From: JAJNPS01 sp031378845
Lineage (GTDB): Bacteria; Pseudomonadota; Alphaproteobacteria; Rhodobacterales; Rhodobacteraceae
Length of the DNA: 64,000 bases
NCBI GenBank assembly: GCA_031378845.1
Contig: JANNES010000021.1
Span: 248,001 to 312,000 of the forward strand
Direction: 5' to 3'
Shown: positions 53,667 through 63,123 of the stretch, one piece after another
How the letters are laid out: every line of letters starts with the position of its first letter
Numbering within the stretch: the first letter of the stretch is position 1
Notes under the pieces: model-generated
Told to the model about the DNA's origin: nothing
The model's database searches: none
What the model saw: only the letters and a program-made list of their open reading frames with translations
Translations under genes and position numbers: made by a program

Positions 53667-55979
53667 ATGGCGGTCGAAAGGGTTGCGATGCGCGCGAATG
53701 AGGCAGGGGAACGCTGTGACTGGACCGTCACCGGCATGGATTGCGCCAGCTGCGCCACCAAGATCACCACGGCCCTGACCAGATTGCCGGGGGTTCAGGA
53801 CGTTCAGGTTGGCGTCATGTCGGAACGGTTGACACTCCATCTCGACGCCAGCCGGACGACACGCGAAACGGTAGAGGCCGCAGTGAAAAAGCTGGGCTTC
53901 GGCATTGCCCCCAAAGGATCTCCGGTTGACCGAAAGAAGGCATTCGTGATGCCTGGGGCCGCGATGGCCACAGCGAAAGACCATGCCAACCACGATCACG
54001 GCCCGATTTCTGCGGCGACGGCAACCGCCACGAAAGCCATTGGCACCACAGGTTCCGGTCACGGCGGCCCGGGCCCTAGCCATGCCTCCGATCCAAAAGA
54101 CCGCAACAAGCGCTGGTATCAGACCGCAAAGGGCACGCTGGTCATTGGCACCGGGGCGCTGCTTGCCGCCGCTTGGGCGGTCAAGCTGTTCGCGTCGGAT
54201 GTCCTTGCCTACTATGCCTTTGTTGCCGCTTGCGTGATCGGGGTGGCCCCTATCGCGGTTCGTGCCTTTGCGGCCCTGCGCGCGGGGATCCCCTTTACCA
54301 TCGAGGGGCTGATGACCATCGCAGCCATCGGTGCCTTGTTCATCGGTGCGGCGGAAGAAGCGGCCCTAGTTGTGTTCCTGTTCGCCGTGGGCGAAGTGCT
54401 GGAAGGTGTCGCTGCCGACCGCGCCCGCGCCTCGATCCGCGCAATGGCTGATCTGGTTCCCAAAACCGCGATCATCGAGGAAAACGGCACGGCCCGCGAA
54501 GTGGATGCCGCCAGTCTGGAAATCGGCCAGCGCGTGCTGGTCCGTCCCGGCGACCGCATCCCGGCGGACGGCGAGATTGCCGAAGGCACGTCCGGCATCG
54601 ACGAAAGCCCGGTCACCGGCGAATCCATGCCCAAGACCAAGGGGTCGGGCGACACAGTCTTTGCGGGCTCGATCAACGCCGAGGCCGCTTTGCGGATCAC
54701 CGTCACCAAAGCCGCCGAAGACAACACCATTTCGCGCATCATCGCACTGGTCGAGGAAGCCGAGACCGCCCGCGCCCCGACCGAGCGTTTCATCGACCGT
54801 TTCAGCCGCATCTACATGCCCGCGATTGTCGGGCTGGCCGTGCTGGTGGCGATCATTCCACCGCTGACCATGGGGGCCACATGGGACACCTGGATTTACC
54901 GCGCGCTGGCGCTTTTGCTGATCGGCTGCCCCTGTGCGCTGGTGATCTCGGTTCCCGCATCGATCGCCTCGGCCCTCTCATCGGGCGCCAAACGTGGCAT
55001 CCTGATGAAGGGCGGCGCGGTGATCGAGGCTGCAGCCCGCACCACCCGTGTGGCATTCGACAAGACCGGCACCCTGACGGTGGGCAGACCCGCCGTGACC
55101 GATGTGATTCCGCTGGGGGCAACCGAGGTAGAGTTGCTGGCCGTTGCCGCCGGGATTGAAAGCGGGTCCAGTCACCCCTTGGCCGAAGCAATCTTGCGAC
55201 GGGCGGAAGAAGCCAAGGTCACACCCCTGCCCGCAACCGACGCGCGCGCGCTGATCGGCAAGGGCGTCGAGGCCATCGTCGGCGGCGCGCCTGCATGGGT
55301 CGCCTCGCCGCGCTATGCGTCCGAGATGGGTGCGCTTGACGGCTTGGGAACGCGCCGGGCCGCCGCGATGGAGCAAGAGGGCAAGACCGTCGTCATCGTG
55401 TTCCGCGAAAAGCAGGTCCTCGGCCTGATCGCCATGCGTGACGAGCCGCGCGCCGATGCGATTGAGGGAGTGCGGCAGCTCAAAGCGATGGGCGTCACAT
55501 CAGTAATGCTGACCGGCGACAACGCCCGCACCGGGGCCGCGATTGCCGGGGTGTTGGGGATGGAGCATCAGGCCGAACTGATGCCCGAGGACAAAGTGAC
55601 AAAGATCAAGGCGATGGCGGCCTCGGGTGGTGTGATCATGGTAGGCGACGGCATCAATGATGCGCCTGCCCTTGCGGCAGCATCTGTCGGTGTGGCGATG
55701 GGGTCGGGCACCGATGTGGCGCTGGAAACCGCCGCCGCCGCCCTTTTGCGCAACCGGGTGACCGATGTGGCGGCCATGGTGCGACTGGCGCGCGCCGCCA
55801 TGGAAAACATCCGCCAAAACGTGACCATCGCATTGGGACTGAAGGCGGTATTTCTGGTGACAACGCTACTTGGCATGACCGGCCTCTGGATCGCCATCCT
55901 CGCCGATACCGGGGCCACGGTGTTGGTCACCCTGAACGCGCTGCGCCTGCTGCGCTTCAACCCGGAGCGCGCGGATTGA
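53667..55979 (+). CDS. zntA: Zn/Cd/Pb-type P1B ATPase
   Basis: 770 residues; ATG at 53667 fits the mapped promoter, and ATG at 53688 is an alternative. One N-terminal HMA domain (GMDCASC, C26 and C29), then a His-rich linker (KDHANHDHG). Core: TGESMPKTKG, CPC at 421-423 in IGCPCALVIS, D465 in DKTGTLTVG, SSHPLAEAIL, GDGINDAPAL. The CPC context and MerR-type partner favour divalent Zn, Cd or Pb export. Divergent from the MerR-type regulator. Confidence 0.9.
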   Translation: MAVERVAMRANEAGERCDWTVTGMDCASCATKITTALTRLPGVQDVQVGVMSERLTLHLDASRTTRETVEAAVKKLGFGIAPKGSPVDRKKAFVMPGAAMATAKDHANHDHGPISAATATATKAIGTTGSGHGGPGPSHASDPKDRNKRWYQTAKGTLVIGTGALLAAAWAVKLFASDVLAYYAFVAACVIGVAPIAVRAFAALRAGIPFTIEGLMTIAAIGALFIGAAEEAALVVFLFAVGEVLEGVAADRARASIRAMADLVPKTAIIEENGTAREVDAASLEIGQRVLVRPGDRIPADGEIAEGTSGIDESPVTGESMPKTKGSGDTVFAGSINAEAALRITVTKAAEDNTISRIIALVEEAETARAPTERFIDRFSRIYMPAIVGLAVLVAIIPPLTMGATWDTWIYRALALLLIGCPCALVISVPASIASALSSGAKRGILMKGGAVIEAAARTTRVAFDKTGTLTVGRPAVTDVIPLGATEVELLAVAAGIESGSSHPLAEAILRRAEEAKVTPLPATDARALIGKGVEAIVGGAPAWVASPRYASEMGALDGLGTRRAAAMEQEGKTVVIVFREKQVLGLIAMRDEPRADAIEGVRQLKAMGVTSVMLTGDNARTGAAIAGVLGMEHQAELMPEDKVTKIKAMAASGGVIMVGDGINDAPALAAASVGVAMGSGTDVALETAAAALLRNRVTDVAAMVRLARAAMENIRQNVTIALGLKAVFLVTTLLGMTGLWIAILADTGATVLVTLNALRLLRFNPERAD

Positions 55980-55994
55980 TATGAAGCGTTTCGG

Positions 55995-56348
55995 ATGGCA
56001 AGCCTTGGCGGGCCAGTTCTGTGCCTGGCCGTCTTTTTCGCCGGATCTGCACTGGCCGCGCGCGCGGCCGGGCGGTCCGTCTGGCTGGTCGCAGGGGCCA
56101 CCGGGACCAAAGCCCGCGCGGCATTCGGCAGTCGGCTGGCCTTCGGGCTGGCGTTGCTGTGCCCGCTGGCGATGACTGCCGCGCCTTTCGTTGCAGGGCT
56201 GCGCCCGTTCTGGTCACCACATGGCCTGATGGGTGGGGCACCGGGACAATTCATCGTCATGGCCGGGGCAATGCCGATCATTGCGGCGCAGATGGCAATA
56301 ACGCCACGCGGACTCGGACTTGCAAATCCGAACCTGCGGAATAGCTGA
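55995..56348 (+). pseudogene. truncated membrane protein (isoprenylcysteine methyltransferase-like N-terminal part, tentative)
   Basis: 117 codons encoding two or three hydrophobic segments (GPVLCLAVFFAGSALAARA, SRLAFGLALLCPLAMTAA, MAGAMPIIAAQMAI). The sequence recalls the N-terminal half of membrane methyltransferases found next to metal ATPases, but it stops after about half the expected length. A frame shift between the ATG at 55981 and this frame is possible. Family call is weak. It lies 15 bases after the ATPase stop. Confidence 0.45.
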
Positions 56349-56376
56349 CGCGGCAAATCACGGACCGATACCCCGC

Positions 56377-56820
56377 ATGACCAAATTCCCATCCCATACC
56401 GCCGGACCACGTTCGCGCAGCTTTGCCGTCCTTTACGTTGCCTGAGCCATTGCCCTTGCCGCGACCTTGGGGGCACCGTTCATCGGTGAAGTGTTGGGGC
56501 AGGCCCCCTGCCATCTGTGCTGGTATCACCGCATCGCCATGTTTCTGCTGGCGCTGATCCTTGGCCTTGCGGCTCTGTCGGGTGATTTTGGGGTCCGGCA
56601 TTACGCCATGCCGCTGGCGCTGGTCGGGGCCGCGGTTGCCGCCTATCATTCCGGCCTGTTCCTTGGGATCATTCCGGAACCGATCGTGCGCTGCAGCCAG
56701 ACCGGCCCATCCTGCACGGATGCCAATTTCGCCATCCTTGGCCTGCCGCTGCCCGTCTTGTCGCTGCTGTCTTTTGCGGCAATCGCCCTGCTTTTGATCC
56801 TGATGAAAGAGGAAAAATGA
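56377..56820 (+). pseudogene. dsbB: disulfide bond formation protein B with in-frame TGA
   Basis: From ATG at 56377 the frame reads a plausible DsbB N-terminus, then hits TGA at 56443-56445 inside the first membrane helix (VLYVA-stop-AIALAATLGAPF). The context suggests an original Trp codon TGG. After the stop the frame is intact to 56820 with both Cys pairs: APCHLCWYHR and VRCSQTGPSC. Either a nonsense mutation, a sequencing error, or translation restarts at TTG 56467, which would lack the first helix. Next to a DsbA-like remnant starting four bases before its stop. Confidence 0.7.
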
Positions 56821-57098
56821 ACCGTCGCACCCTTGTTGGCGGCACTATTGCTATTGCTGTCGCTGCCTTTGCCGGCGCTGCCTATGTATTTGGCCCTCAG
56901 GTGCAAGCCCCGGCCGCCACGCCGGATGCCGCTGCGCCCGGGCGGCGATCAACACCTTGCGAGAGGCACGACTTGGTGCAGTCTTTGGTGCGGGCGCCAC
57001 GGATGCGAACGCCAGCGATCAAGACGTCTTTCACGCCGGACCGGATCGGGCGGGACACTTTTGATCGGATCTTGACCAGAATAGAGCAGATCGCTTGA
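56817..57098 (+). pseudogene. DsbA-like thioredoxin protein remnant (N-terminal only)
   Basis: The start overlaps the dsbB stop as ATGA. The first 40 residues (MNRRTLVGGTIAIAVAAFAG, then AYVFGPQ and an Ala/Pro linker) are the signal/anchor of a DsbA-like protein partnering DsbB. At about 56940 the sequence changes; the thioredoxin fold and its CxxC active site are missing, and the tail is unrelated. A deletion or insertion joint marks the right edge of the metal island. Confidence 0.65.
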
Positions 57099-57373
57099 AA
57101 CTCGCCCCGGGGGCAAAAGCCGTATCTCGCGTTGGCGTGGGAATGTCGTCCTTACCACGAATTGACTGAAGTTCCCGGACAAGCCGGCGAACCTCACGTG
57201 AGACTACCCAACGATTGTCGACAGGGTAGCCGCCCTAAAACATCACCGCCAAGGGGATGGCCCCCGGGGCTGACTTGGAAATCGCGAAAGGGGGTTGGGT
57301 CGGTCATGCCAACACGCCACGTAACCCCGCTCCTCTTTGTCACGCAAAATTCCGCTGACAGGGCCTGCGGTCT
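57099..57373. other. non-coding scar region at the island's right edge
   Basis: About 275 bases without a recognisable gene on either strand, following the truncated DsbA-like gene and preceding the SDR's stop codon. It contains short GC-rich runs but no clear hairpin with a T-run. Together with the truncated genes before it, it looks like a recombination scar. Confidence 0.45.
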
Positions 57374-58132
57374 TCAGATCGATTCTGCGCCGTCTATGAC
57401 CAGCGCATGGCCGGTCATGAAGGTGGATTGGTCGGATGCCAGAAAGACGATGCTGTGGGCGATCTCTTCGGGCGTGCCAAAGCGGCCCATCGGAATGGCG
57501 GTCGAGACGTAGCGCTCCAGCGCCGTTCGCCCGCCCATCTGGCTTTCAAACCCTGCGTTGAAGACGGTGTCGATGAAACCCGGACAAAGCGCGTTGCAGC
57601 GCACGTTGTAGCGGGCGTAGTCGATGGCGATCTGGCGCGTCATTGCGATCACGGCGTGCTTGGTCGTGGCATAGGCGATCATCTCGCGGTCATACTGGAT
57701 GCCGGACCCGGACGCGGTGATGATGATCGATCCGCGCCCTTGCGCGCGCATCAGCGGCATGGCGGCCTGTGCGGCGATGAAGTGCGAGCGGACATTCAGC
57801 CGCCAAGAGGCATCCATCTGGTCGCCGGTCACCTCTTCGAGGGCGCCCGGGATCAAGATACCCGCGTGGGAATGCACGATATCCAGCCCACCGTGCCGGG
57901 CGTGCGTGTCGCGTATGGCGTCGCCAAGGGCCCTGTCGTCGGTCACGTCCAGACCGCGCGCCTCGGCGCGGCCGCCCGCGCGCGTGATGTCTGCAGCGGT
58001 CTCACCGGCGCGGTCGGCGTCAATGTCGGTCACGACGACAAGCGCTCCTTCGGCGGCCATCGCCAAGGCACCGGCACGTCCGATACCGGCACCCGCACCG
58101 GTCACAAAGGCCACACGGTTTTCAAGCAGCAT
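57374..58132 (-). CDS. short-chain dehydrogenase/reductase
   Basis: 252 residues. SDR motifs: VTGAGAGIGRAGALAMAAEG, the Ser in IITASGSGIQ and YATTKHAVIAM as the Tyr-x3-Lys. The usual NNAG is HSHAG here, an unusual change in the adenine-binding loop. The start overlaps the ABC permease gene's end by 11 bases, so this enzyme probably acts on the transported compound or a product of it. Confidence 0.87.
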   Translation of the reverse strand: MLLENRVAFVTGAGAGIGRAGALAMAAEGALVVVTDIDADRAGETAADITRAGGRAEARGLDVTDDRALGDAIRDTHARHGGLDIVHSHAGILIPGALEEVTGDQMDASWRLNVRSHFIAAQAAMPLMRAQGRGSIIITASGSGIQYDREMIAYATTKHAVIAMTRQIAIDYARYNVRCNALCPGFIDTVFNAGFESQMGGRTALERYVSTAIPMGRFGTPEEIAHSIVFLASDQSTFMTGHALVIDGAESI

Positions 58133-58982
58133 GGGCAGGTCTTTCTTTGTTTCGGGGTGTTTTCGCGCGGCCCCTTTGCAAAATGGCCTGGGCCGAGATC
58201 AGCAGGACAAGCGAGATGACCAGGACCACGGTGCCGATCGCGTTGATCTCGGGGGTGACGCCGCGCCGGATGGAGGAAAACACGTAGATCGGCAGCGTCG
58301 TCTGCGAGCCGGCCACGAAAAAGGCGACGATGAAGTCGTCGAAGCTGAAGGTGAAGGCCAGCAAAAAGCCCGCAAGGACGCCGGGAAGTATCTGCGGCAG
58401 CGTCACCTGCCGGAATGTGCCGAACGGAGTGGCGCCAAGATCGGCAGAGGCCTCGATCAGGCTGCGGTCCATGCCCGAAATGCGCGCACGCACGATGACG
58501 ATGACAAGCGCCATGGCAAACAGACCGTACGTGGCAATCAGCGAGCCGTAGCCAAGCGCCAGCGTTGGCGGCTCCGTCGCAAAGGGCCAGAGCGCGGCGA
58601 GCTTCCCGTTCAGCCAACCGAAGACGGTCACCAGCGCGATCAGGGTCGAGATGCCGATGACAATGCCCGGAACCATGATCGACACATAGATCAGCGCATC
58701 AAAAACGATCCGGACCCGGCCCTTGACCGATTGCAGGGCAAGCGCGGCCATGGTGCCGAAGACCGTGGCAAGGATGGCAGAAATGAAGGCGACGGTCAGG
58801 CTGGTCTGGAACGCCTCGATCAGAAACCGGTTCGACAGCGCCTTGCCGTACCACTGCACCGAAAAACCGGTGAACTGGCTTGCACTCTGGCCCGCGTTGA
58901 ACGACAACAGCGCGATGACGCCGATCGGGATGTAGAGGAACAGATAGACGGCAAGGGCATACAGGCGCATCGGCGACCTCAC
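58122..58982 (-). CDS. ABC transporter permease (PotC type)
   Basis: 286 residues; GTG at 58982 overlaps the previous stop as GTGA. Six membrane segments and the permease loop EASADLGATPFGTFRQVTLPQILPG, which contacts the ATPase. The pair of permeases, binding protein and ATPase match spermidine/putrescine-type (PotABCD) importers. Polyamine or a related amine is a likely substrate class. Confidence 0.9.
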   Translation of the reverse strand: MRSPMRLYALAVYLFLYIPIGVIALLSFNAGQSASQFTGFSVQWYGKALSNRFLIEAFQTSLTVAFISAILATVFGTMAALALQSVKGRVRIVFDALIYVSIMVPGIVIGISTLIALVTVFGWLNGKLAALWPFATEPPTLALGYGSLIATYGLFAMALVIVIVRARISGMDRSLIEASADLGATPFGTFRQVTLPQILPGVLAGFLLAFTFSFDDFIVAFFVAGSQTTLPIYVFSSIRRGVTPEINAIGTVVLVISLVLLISAQAILQRGRAKTPRNKERPAHAA

Positions 58983-59836
58983 ATCAAGGATACGTCGTCA
59001 CGCCCGCCCGCCCAGCGCCGGGTGAGGCGCATGTAGGCGGTGACGGTGACGAGCATGATCAGAACAAGCGCAGTCGCCACGGCCGACCCGAAGGCCCAGT
59101 TGCGCGACTGCAGGAACAAATCGACCAGTGCATTCCCGACAAAGAACACCTTGCCGCCACCCAGCATGGCGGGGATCAGGAATTCCCCCATCAGCAGGAT
59201 GAAGACAAGCATGCAGCCAGTGGCAACGCCGGGCATGGCCATTGGAAGTGTCACGTTCAGAAACGTGCGGGCGGGCGGGCAGCCAAGGTCGGAGGAAGCT
59301 TCCAGCAAGCGCTTGTCGAGACGCTCCAGGCTGACATAGATCGGAAACACCATCAGCGGCAGATAGCCGTAGACGATGCCGACAAGCACGGCGAAGGGCG
59401 TATTGATCAACCGCAGATCGCCAAGGCCCAGCGCGGCAATCAGCGCAGGGATGCCCGTGCCGCCCAGCAGGATTATCCAAGCGTAACTGCGGATCAGGAT
59501 CGAGGTCCAGAACGGCACGATCACCAGGATCAGCAGCAGCGTCCGCCAGCGCGCGCTTGCCCGCATCGCCAGAAAATAGGCCATCGGGAAGGCGATGAGG
59601 AGACAGACAACCGTGCCAATCGGGGCGAGGAACAACGTATTCTTGAACGCGGTCCAACGCAGCCCGAGGTCAAGGTAGTTGTCGAAGGTAAAGGCGGGGG
59701 CATAGCCGCCGGCCGGCCCCCGCTCGCCAAAACTGAAGACGAGCACGACCACGAGGGGCAGCACCAGCATGGCGAAGAACCATGCCCCCGCAGGCAGCAA
59801 AAACAGCGCCGTCCGGTATCGTGGCCGTATCGTCAC
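58979..59836 (-). CDS. ABC transporter permease (PotB type)
   Basis: 285 residues. N-terminal helix (ALFLLPAGAWFFAMLVLPLVV), further helices and the coupling loop EASSDLGCPPARTFLNVTLP. It is the PotB-like half of the importer, starting 4 bases after the binding-protein gene's stop and coupled to the PotC-like gene. Confidence 0.9.
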   Translation of the reverse strand: MTIRPRYRTALFLLPAGAWFFAMLVLPLVVVLVFSFGERGPAGGYAPAFTFDNYLDLGLRWTAFKNTLFLAPIGTVVCLLIAFPMAYFLAMRASARWRTLLLILVIVPFWTSILIRSYAWIILLGGTGIPALIAALGLGDLRLINTPFAVLVGIVYGYLPLMVFPIYVSLERLDKRLLEASSDLGCPPARTFLNVTLPMAMPGVATGCMLVFILLMGEFLIPAMLGGGKVFFVGNALVDLFLQSRNWAFGSAVATALVLIMLVTVTAYMRLTRRWAGGRDDVSLM

Positions 59837-59840
59837 GGGC

Positions 59841-60998
59841 TCAGGCCGACTTGAACCGGGCCATCAGCTCGGCACGGTTCGGATCGGTCAGGGTGACCGC
59901 CGCGCCGAATTCCAGCGCCGAAAGAAGGTCTTGCGCAGGATACAGGATCGGGTCGTTCAGAATCTCAGCCGGCAGCAGGGCGCTGACCCTGGTGTCGGCC
60001 ACCGGATAGCCGTGGAACAGGCTTTCCTTCGCGTTGACCGCCGGATCGAGCAGGAAGTTGATCAGCGCATAGGCGGCATCAAGGTGCGGGGCACCTTTCG
60101 GGATGGCATAGAAGTCGGACCAAAGCTCTCCTCCTTCTTTGCCCAGAACGTATTCGATCTCGGGCATGTCGCGGTTGAGCTGTTTGCCGTCACCGGTCCA
60201 GCAGATCGTCATCCAGGCATCGCCGGAACGCATCGAGGGCTGATAGTCCGACGTGATCGCAAAGAGATGCGGCTTGGCGGCCAGCAGCAGTTCCTCTGCC
60301 TTGGCAAGTTCGGCAAGGTCGATGGAGTTAAAAGAATAGCCATAGTATTTCAGCGCGTTGCCGATGGTGGTCAGTTGGTAGTCATGCACCATGGTCCGAC
60401 CCGAGAACTCGGCCATCGTCATGTCCCAGAATTCCTTCCAGCTGGTCAGCCGCTTGCCATCGGTGTGGGTGTTGTTGACGGCAAAACCAGTGGTGCCCCA
60501 GTTCTTGGGCACAGCATAAACGACGCCGTCCACCGTCCCCGGCCCGGCAAAACGCTGGTCAAAAGCGCCCTGATCATAATTGGGCAGTTTTGACAGATCG
60601 AGCGGTTCGATCAGGTCTTCGGACACATACGTGGTGATCGTGTAGTTGGTGGGCACGAACACATCCCAGCCAGATCCGCCGGCCTGAAGCTTGGCGAGCA
60701 TTTCCTCGTTCGAGCCAAAGACGCTCATGTCGACGGCGGCACCGGTTGCGGTGGCAAAGGCATCGAAATTGGCGACGTCGTGGTAGTTTGGCCAAGTCGC
60801 CAGCACGACCCGGTCGCCGATGTCTTGTGCAAAGGCGGCGCGCGTGCCAAATCCCGGCATCGCCGTACCGAGAACCGAGGTTGCAAGGCCAAGCCCCGTC
60901 ACACCAAGGAAATGTCGGCGCGAAACCGAGCCCTTGCGGTAGCGCATAAGCTCTTCCATGAACTTCTTGCGTGAAATCGGATCATTGCAGTCTGTCAT
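59841..60998 (-). CDS. ABC transporter substrate-binding protein (spermidine/putrescine type), Tat-exported
   Basis: 385 residues from ATG at 60998, with GGGAGAG upstream. A twin-arginine signal (SVSRRHFLGVTGLGLATSVLG) leads to the periplasm. The mature part is a PotD/extracellular solute-binding protein type: WPNYHDVANFDAFATATG, DVFVPTNYTITTYV, PKNWGTTGFAVN, FYAIPKGAPHLDAAYALINFLL. It binds the imported amine. The gene follows the ATPase by 28 bases. Confidence 0.9.
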   Translation of the reverse strand: MTDCNDPISRKKFMEELMRYRKGSVSRRHFLGVTGLGLATSVLGTAMPGFGTRAAFAQDIGDRVVLATWPNYHDVANFDAFATATGAAVDMSVFGSNEEMLAKLQAGGSGWDVFVPTNYTITTYVSEDLIEPLDLSKLPNYDQGAFDQRFAGPGTVDGVVYAVPKNWGTTGFAVNNTHTDGKRLTSWKEFWDMTMAEFSGRTMVHDYQLTTIGNALKYYGYSFNSIDLAELAKAEELLLAAKPHLFAITSDYQPSMRSGDAWMTICWTGDGKQLNRDMPEIEYVLGKEGGELWSDFYAIPKGAPHLDAAYALINFLLDPAVNAKESLFHGYPVADTRVSALLPAEILNDPILYPAQDLLSALEFGAAVTLTDPNRAELMARFKSA

Positions 60999-61026
60999 GT
61001 TCACTCTCCCAAATGGTGATGGTCGT

Positions 61027-62157
61027 TCAGTCATCTTCAAGGATCAGCGCGGCATTTGCCGCCCATGCGGCATGGGCCGCGTCGCCCGGTTCAAAAATGC
61101 CTTCCGCTGCCTCGGCTTGACGCGAAACGAGCACGAGAAAATCGCCAAGACAGGCGTTACGGACAAGGTATTCCGTGTGTTCGCCAAGAAAGATGCGAGT
61201 CACCATGGTGACCGGCACACTGATGCCGGCGCCATCGTGAGCCGTGCGGGTCAGCGCGATCTGTTCGGGACGGATGCTGGCCACGGCGGCTTGACCCACG
61301 GACAGCGCGCGGTTGCCCTGCCCGGTGATGACAATATCGCCCGCGACCCGAAGCGCGCAGACCGTCGCATCAGCAGACGCGACCTGACCCTTGAAAAAAT
61401 TCGATTTACCAACAAAATCTGCGATGTATCGGTCGTTCGGGCGGTCGTAAAGGTCGCGCGGGCTGCCGCTCTGGACGATCCGTCCGTTCCGCATGATGCA
61501 GATGCGGTCGGACATGGACAGCGCTTCTTCCTGATCATGGGTCACAAGCACGAACGTAATGCCAAGACTGCGCTGGAGCGTAAGAAGTTCGATCTGCATG
61601 TCACGGCGCAGCTTGCGGTCAAGGGCGGCCATCGGTTCGTCAAGCAACAGCAGTTTGGGTTTGTTGATGATGGCGCGGGCAAGGGCCACGCGCTGCTGCT
61701 GGCCGCCCGACAGTTCCCAGATGCGGCGCGCGCCAAAGCCGGGCATCCGCACGGTATCCAGCCCCTGATCGACGGCGCGGGCAATGTCTGCAGCGGCCAG
61801 CCGGGGACGTTGCTGGCGCAGGCCGTAACTGATGTTTTCTGCAACCGTCAGGTGGGGAAACAAGGCGTAATGCTGAAACACCATGTTCACCGGGCGGCGA
61901 TAGGGGGGCAGATCGTTGACCTGCTGGCCGTCAAGCAAAACCTCTCCGGTCGTCGGCGTCTCGAATCCGGCCAGCATACGAAGTGCGGTGGTCTTGCCGC
62001 AACCGGAGGGGCCGAGAAATGACAGAAACTCACCGCGACCGATCGTTAGATTGAGGTCGGCCACCGCAACCACATCGCCAAAGCGCTTTCCTGCGCCGCG
62101 AAGCTCGGCGATCGGTGAAACGAGCCCTGTCTGGTCACTTTTCATGCGGCGGTACAT
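61027..62157 (-). CDS. ABC transporter ATP-binding protein (PotA type)
   Basis: 376 residues (ATG 62157; ATG 62145 is an alternative). Walker A LGPSGCGKTTALRML, signature LSGGQQQRVALARAI, Walker B LLLLDEPMAALD, plus a C-terminal TOBE regulatory domain. Energises the two permeases. First gene of the transporter operon, divergent from the LuxR-type regulator. Confidence 0.92.
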   Translation of the reverse strand: MYRRMKSDQTGLVSPIAELRGAGKRFGDVVAVADLNLTIGRGEFLSFLGPSGCGKTTALRMLAGFETPTTGEVLLDGQQVNDLPPYRRPVNMVFQHYALFPHLTVAENISYGLRQQRPRLAAADIARAVDQGLDTVRMPGFGARRIWELSGGQQQRVALARAIINKPKLLLLDEPMAALDRKLRRDMQIELLTLQRSLGITFVLVTHDQEEALSMSDRICIMRNGRIVQSGSPRDLYDRPNDRYIADFVGKSNFFKGQVASADATVCALRVAGDIVITGQGNRALSVGQAAVASIRPEQIALTRTAHDGAGISVPVTMVTRIFLGEHTEYLVRNACLGDFLVLVSRQAEAAEGIFEPGDAAHAAWAANAALILEDD

Positions 62158-62185
62158 ATGCTTTGCTTCAGATCAAATCGTAGGA

Positions 62186-62195
62186 ATGGCGCCAT
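62186..62195. promoter_or_regulatory. palindrome in the ABC operon / LuxR divergent promoter
   Basis: ATGGCGCCAT is a perfect 10-base palindrome in the 87-base gap between the PotA-type gene and the LuxR-type gene, beside an AT-rich stretch (TTGTATATATCACAAAA). A candidate operator; function inferred from position. Confidence 0.3.
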
Positions 62196-62244
62196 CCGTT
62201 GTATATATCACAAAAGGCATATTTCTGGATGATCCGGAGGCGAA

Positions 62245-63087
62245 ATGAATAAAGTGGATCAGCTGGCCCAGACCGGCAATGTGATTTCGGCGATCCATCA
62301 GCGGGGCTTTCCAACCGCACTTGCGGCGCTGCTGCGCAGTGTGGTGCCATATTCCTATACGGTGATCTTTGGATTTCGCGGTGCCGCCCGTCCGGTTGAC
62401 CTGTTTGACGATTTCCCTGCATCAAAGCGCAAGATGTTTGTCACCGATTACCAAGAGGGGCCATACCTGCTGGACCCGTTCTACAAGGCGGCAACGCTGC
62501 CGGTGCCTTCCGGGCTTTACCGGATGCGGGATCTGGCACCGGATCGGTTCTATCAAGGCGAGTACTTTCGCAGCTATTACATCCAGACCGGTCTGGCCGA
62601 AGAAATCGGGTTTTTCGTGACCCTTCCGGGCGCGGCGACGGTGGTGCTTTCGCTGATGCGGGCCGAAAAACCCTTCTCAGGCCGGGACTTGCGCAAACTG
62701 GGCGAAATCGCCCCGGTGGTTGAGGCTTGCCTTGGGTTGCACTGGGCCGATCTTGCCAAGCGGTTTGCGGCGACCAACGGCGGGCCGCGCGGCAAGGTGG
62801 CCGCCACGGAAATCGAGCGGTCTTTCCAGGTATTCGGTGCGGGCGTGCTGACGCCGCGGGAACGGGAAATCGTGGAGCATACCCTCAAGGGGCATTCGGC
62901 AGAGGCGATCGGCAAGATCCTCACGATCTCGTCCGGGACGGTTCGGATTCATCGCCGGAACATCTATGCAAAGCTGCGGATCAGTTCACAAGGAGAGCTG
63001 TTTTCACGCTTCATCCAGACGTTGGGACCGCTCGACATCGGCATGCAAGGGGCGTCGCCACACGCGGTCGAACGTGTTGCCCGTTGA
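62245..63087 (+). CDS. LuxR-type regulator, solo (no luxI nearby)
   Basis: 280 residues, ATG with GGAGG upstream. An N-terminal domain of about 180 residues resembles ligand-binding domains of LuxR-like proteins (no family assignment certain), followed by the LuxR HTH: LTPREREIVEHTLKGHSAEA, IGKILTISSGTVRIHRRNIYAKL. No luxI synthase is present, so it likely senses a metabolite. Position makes control of the divergent amine transporter operon likely. Confidence 0.85.
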   Translation: MNKVDQLAQTGNVISAIHQRGFPTALAALLRSVVPYSYTVIFGFRGAARPVDLFDDFPASKRKMFVTDYQEGPYLLDPFYKAATLPVPSGLYRMRDLAPDRFYQGEYFRSYYIQTGLAEEIGFFVTLPGAATVVLSLMRAEKPFSGRDLRKLGEIAPVVEACLGLHWADLAKRFAATNGGPRGKVAATEIERSFQVFGAGVLTPREREIVEHTLKGHSAEAIGKILTISSGTVRIHRRNIYAKLRISSQGELFSRFIQTLGPLDIGMQGASPHAVERVAR

Positions 63088-63123
63088 TGCGCGAAGGCCG
63101 CCAATCCGGCCGTGCAGTCCGTG

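Noticed and set aside
56443..56445. The dsbB TGA as a selenocysteine codon
   Set aside because: The position is in a membrane helix where Trp is expected, not a catalytic Cys, and no SECIS-like hairpin follows.
62245..63087. A quorum-sensing luxR/luxI pair
   Set aside because: No acyl-homoserine lactone synthase gene is present near the LuxR-type gene.
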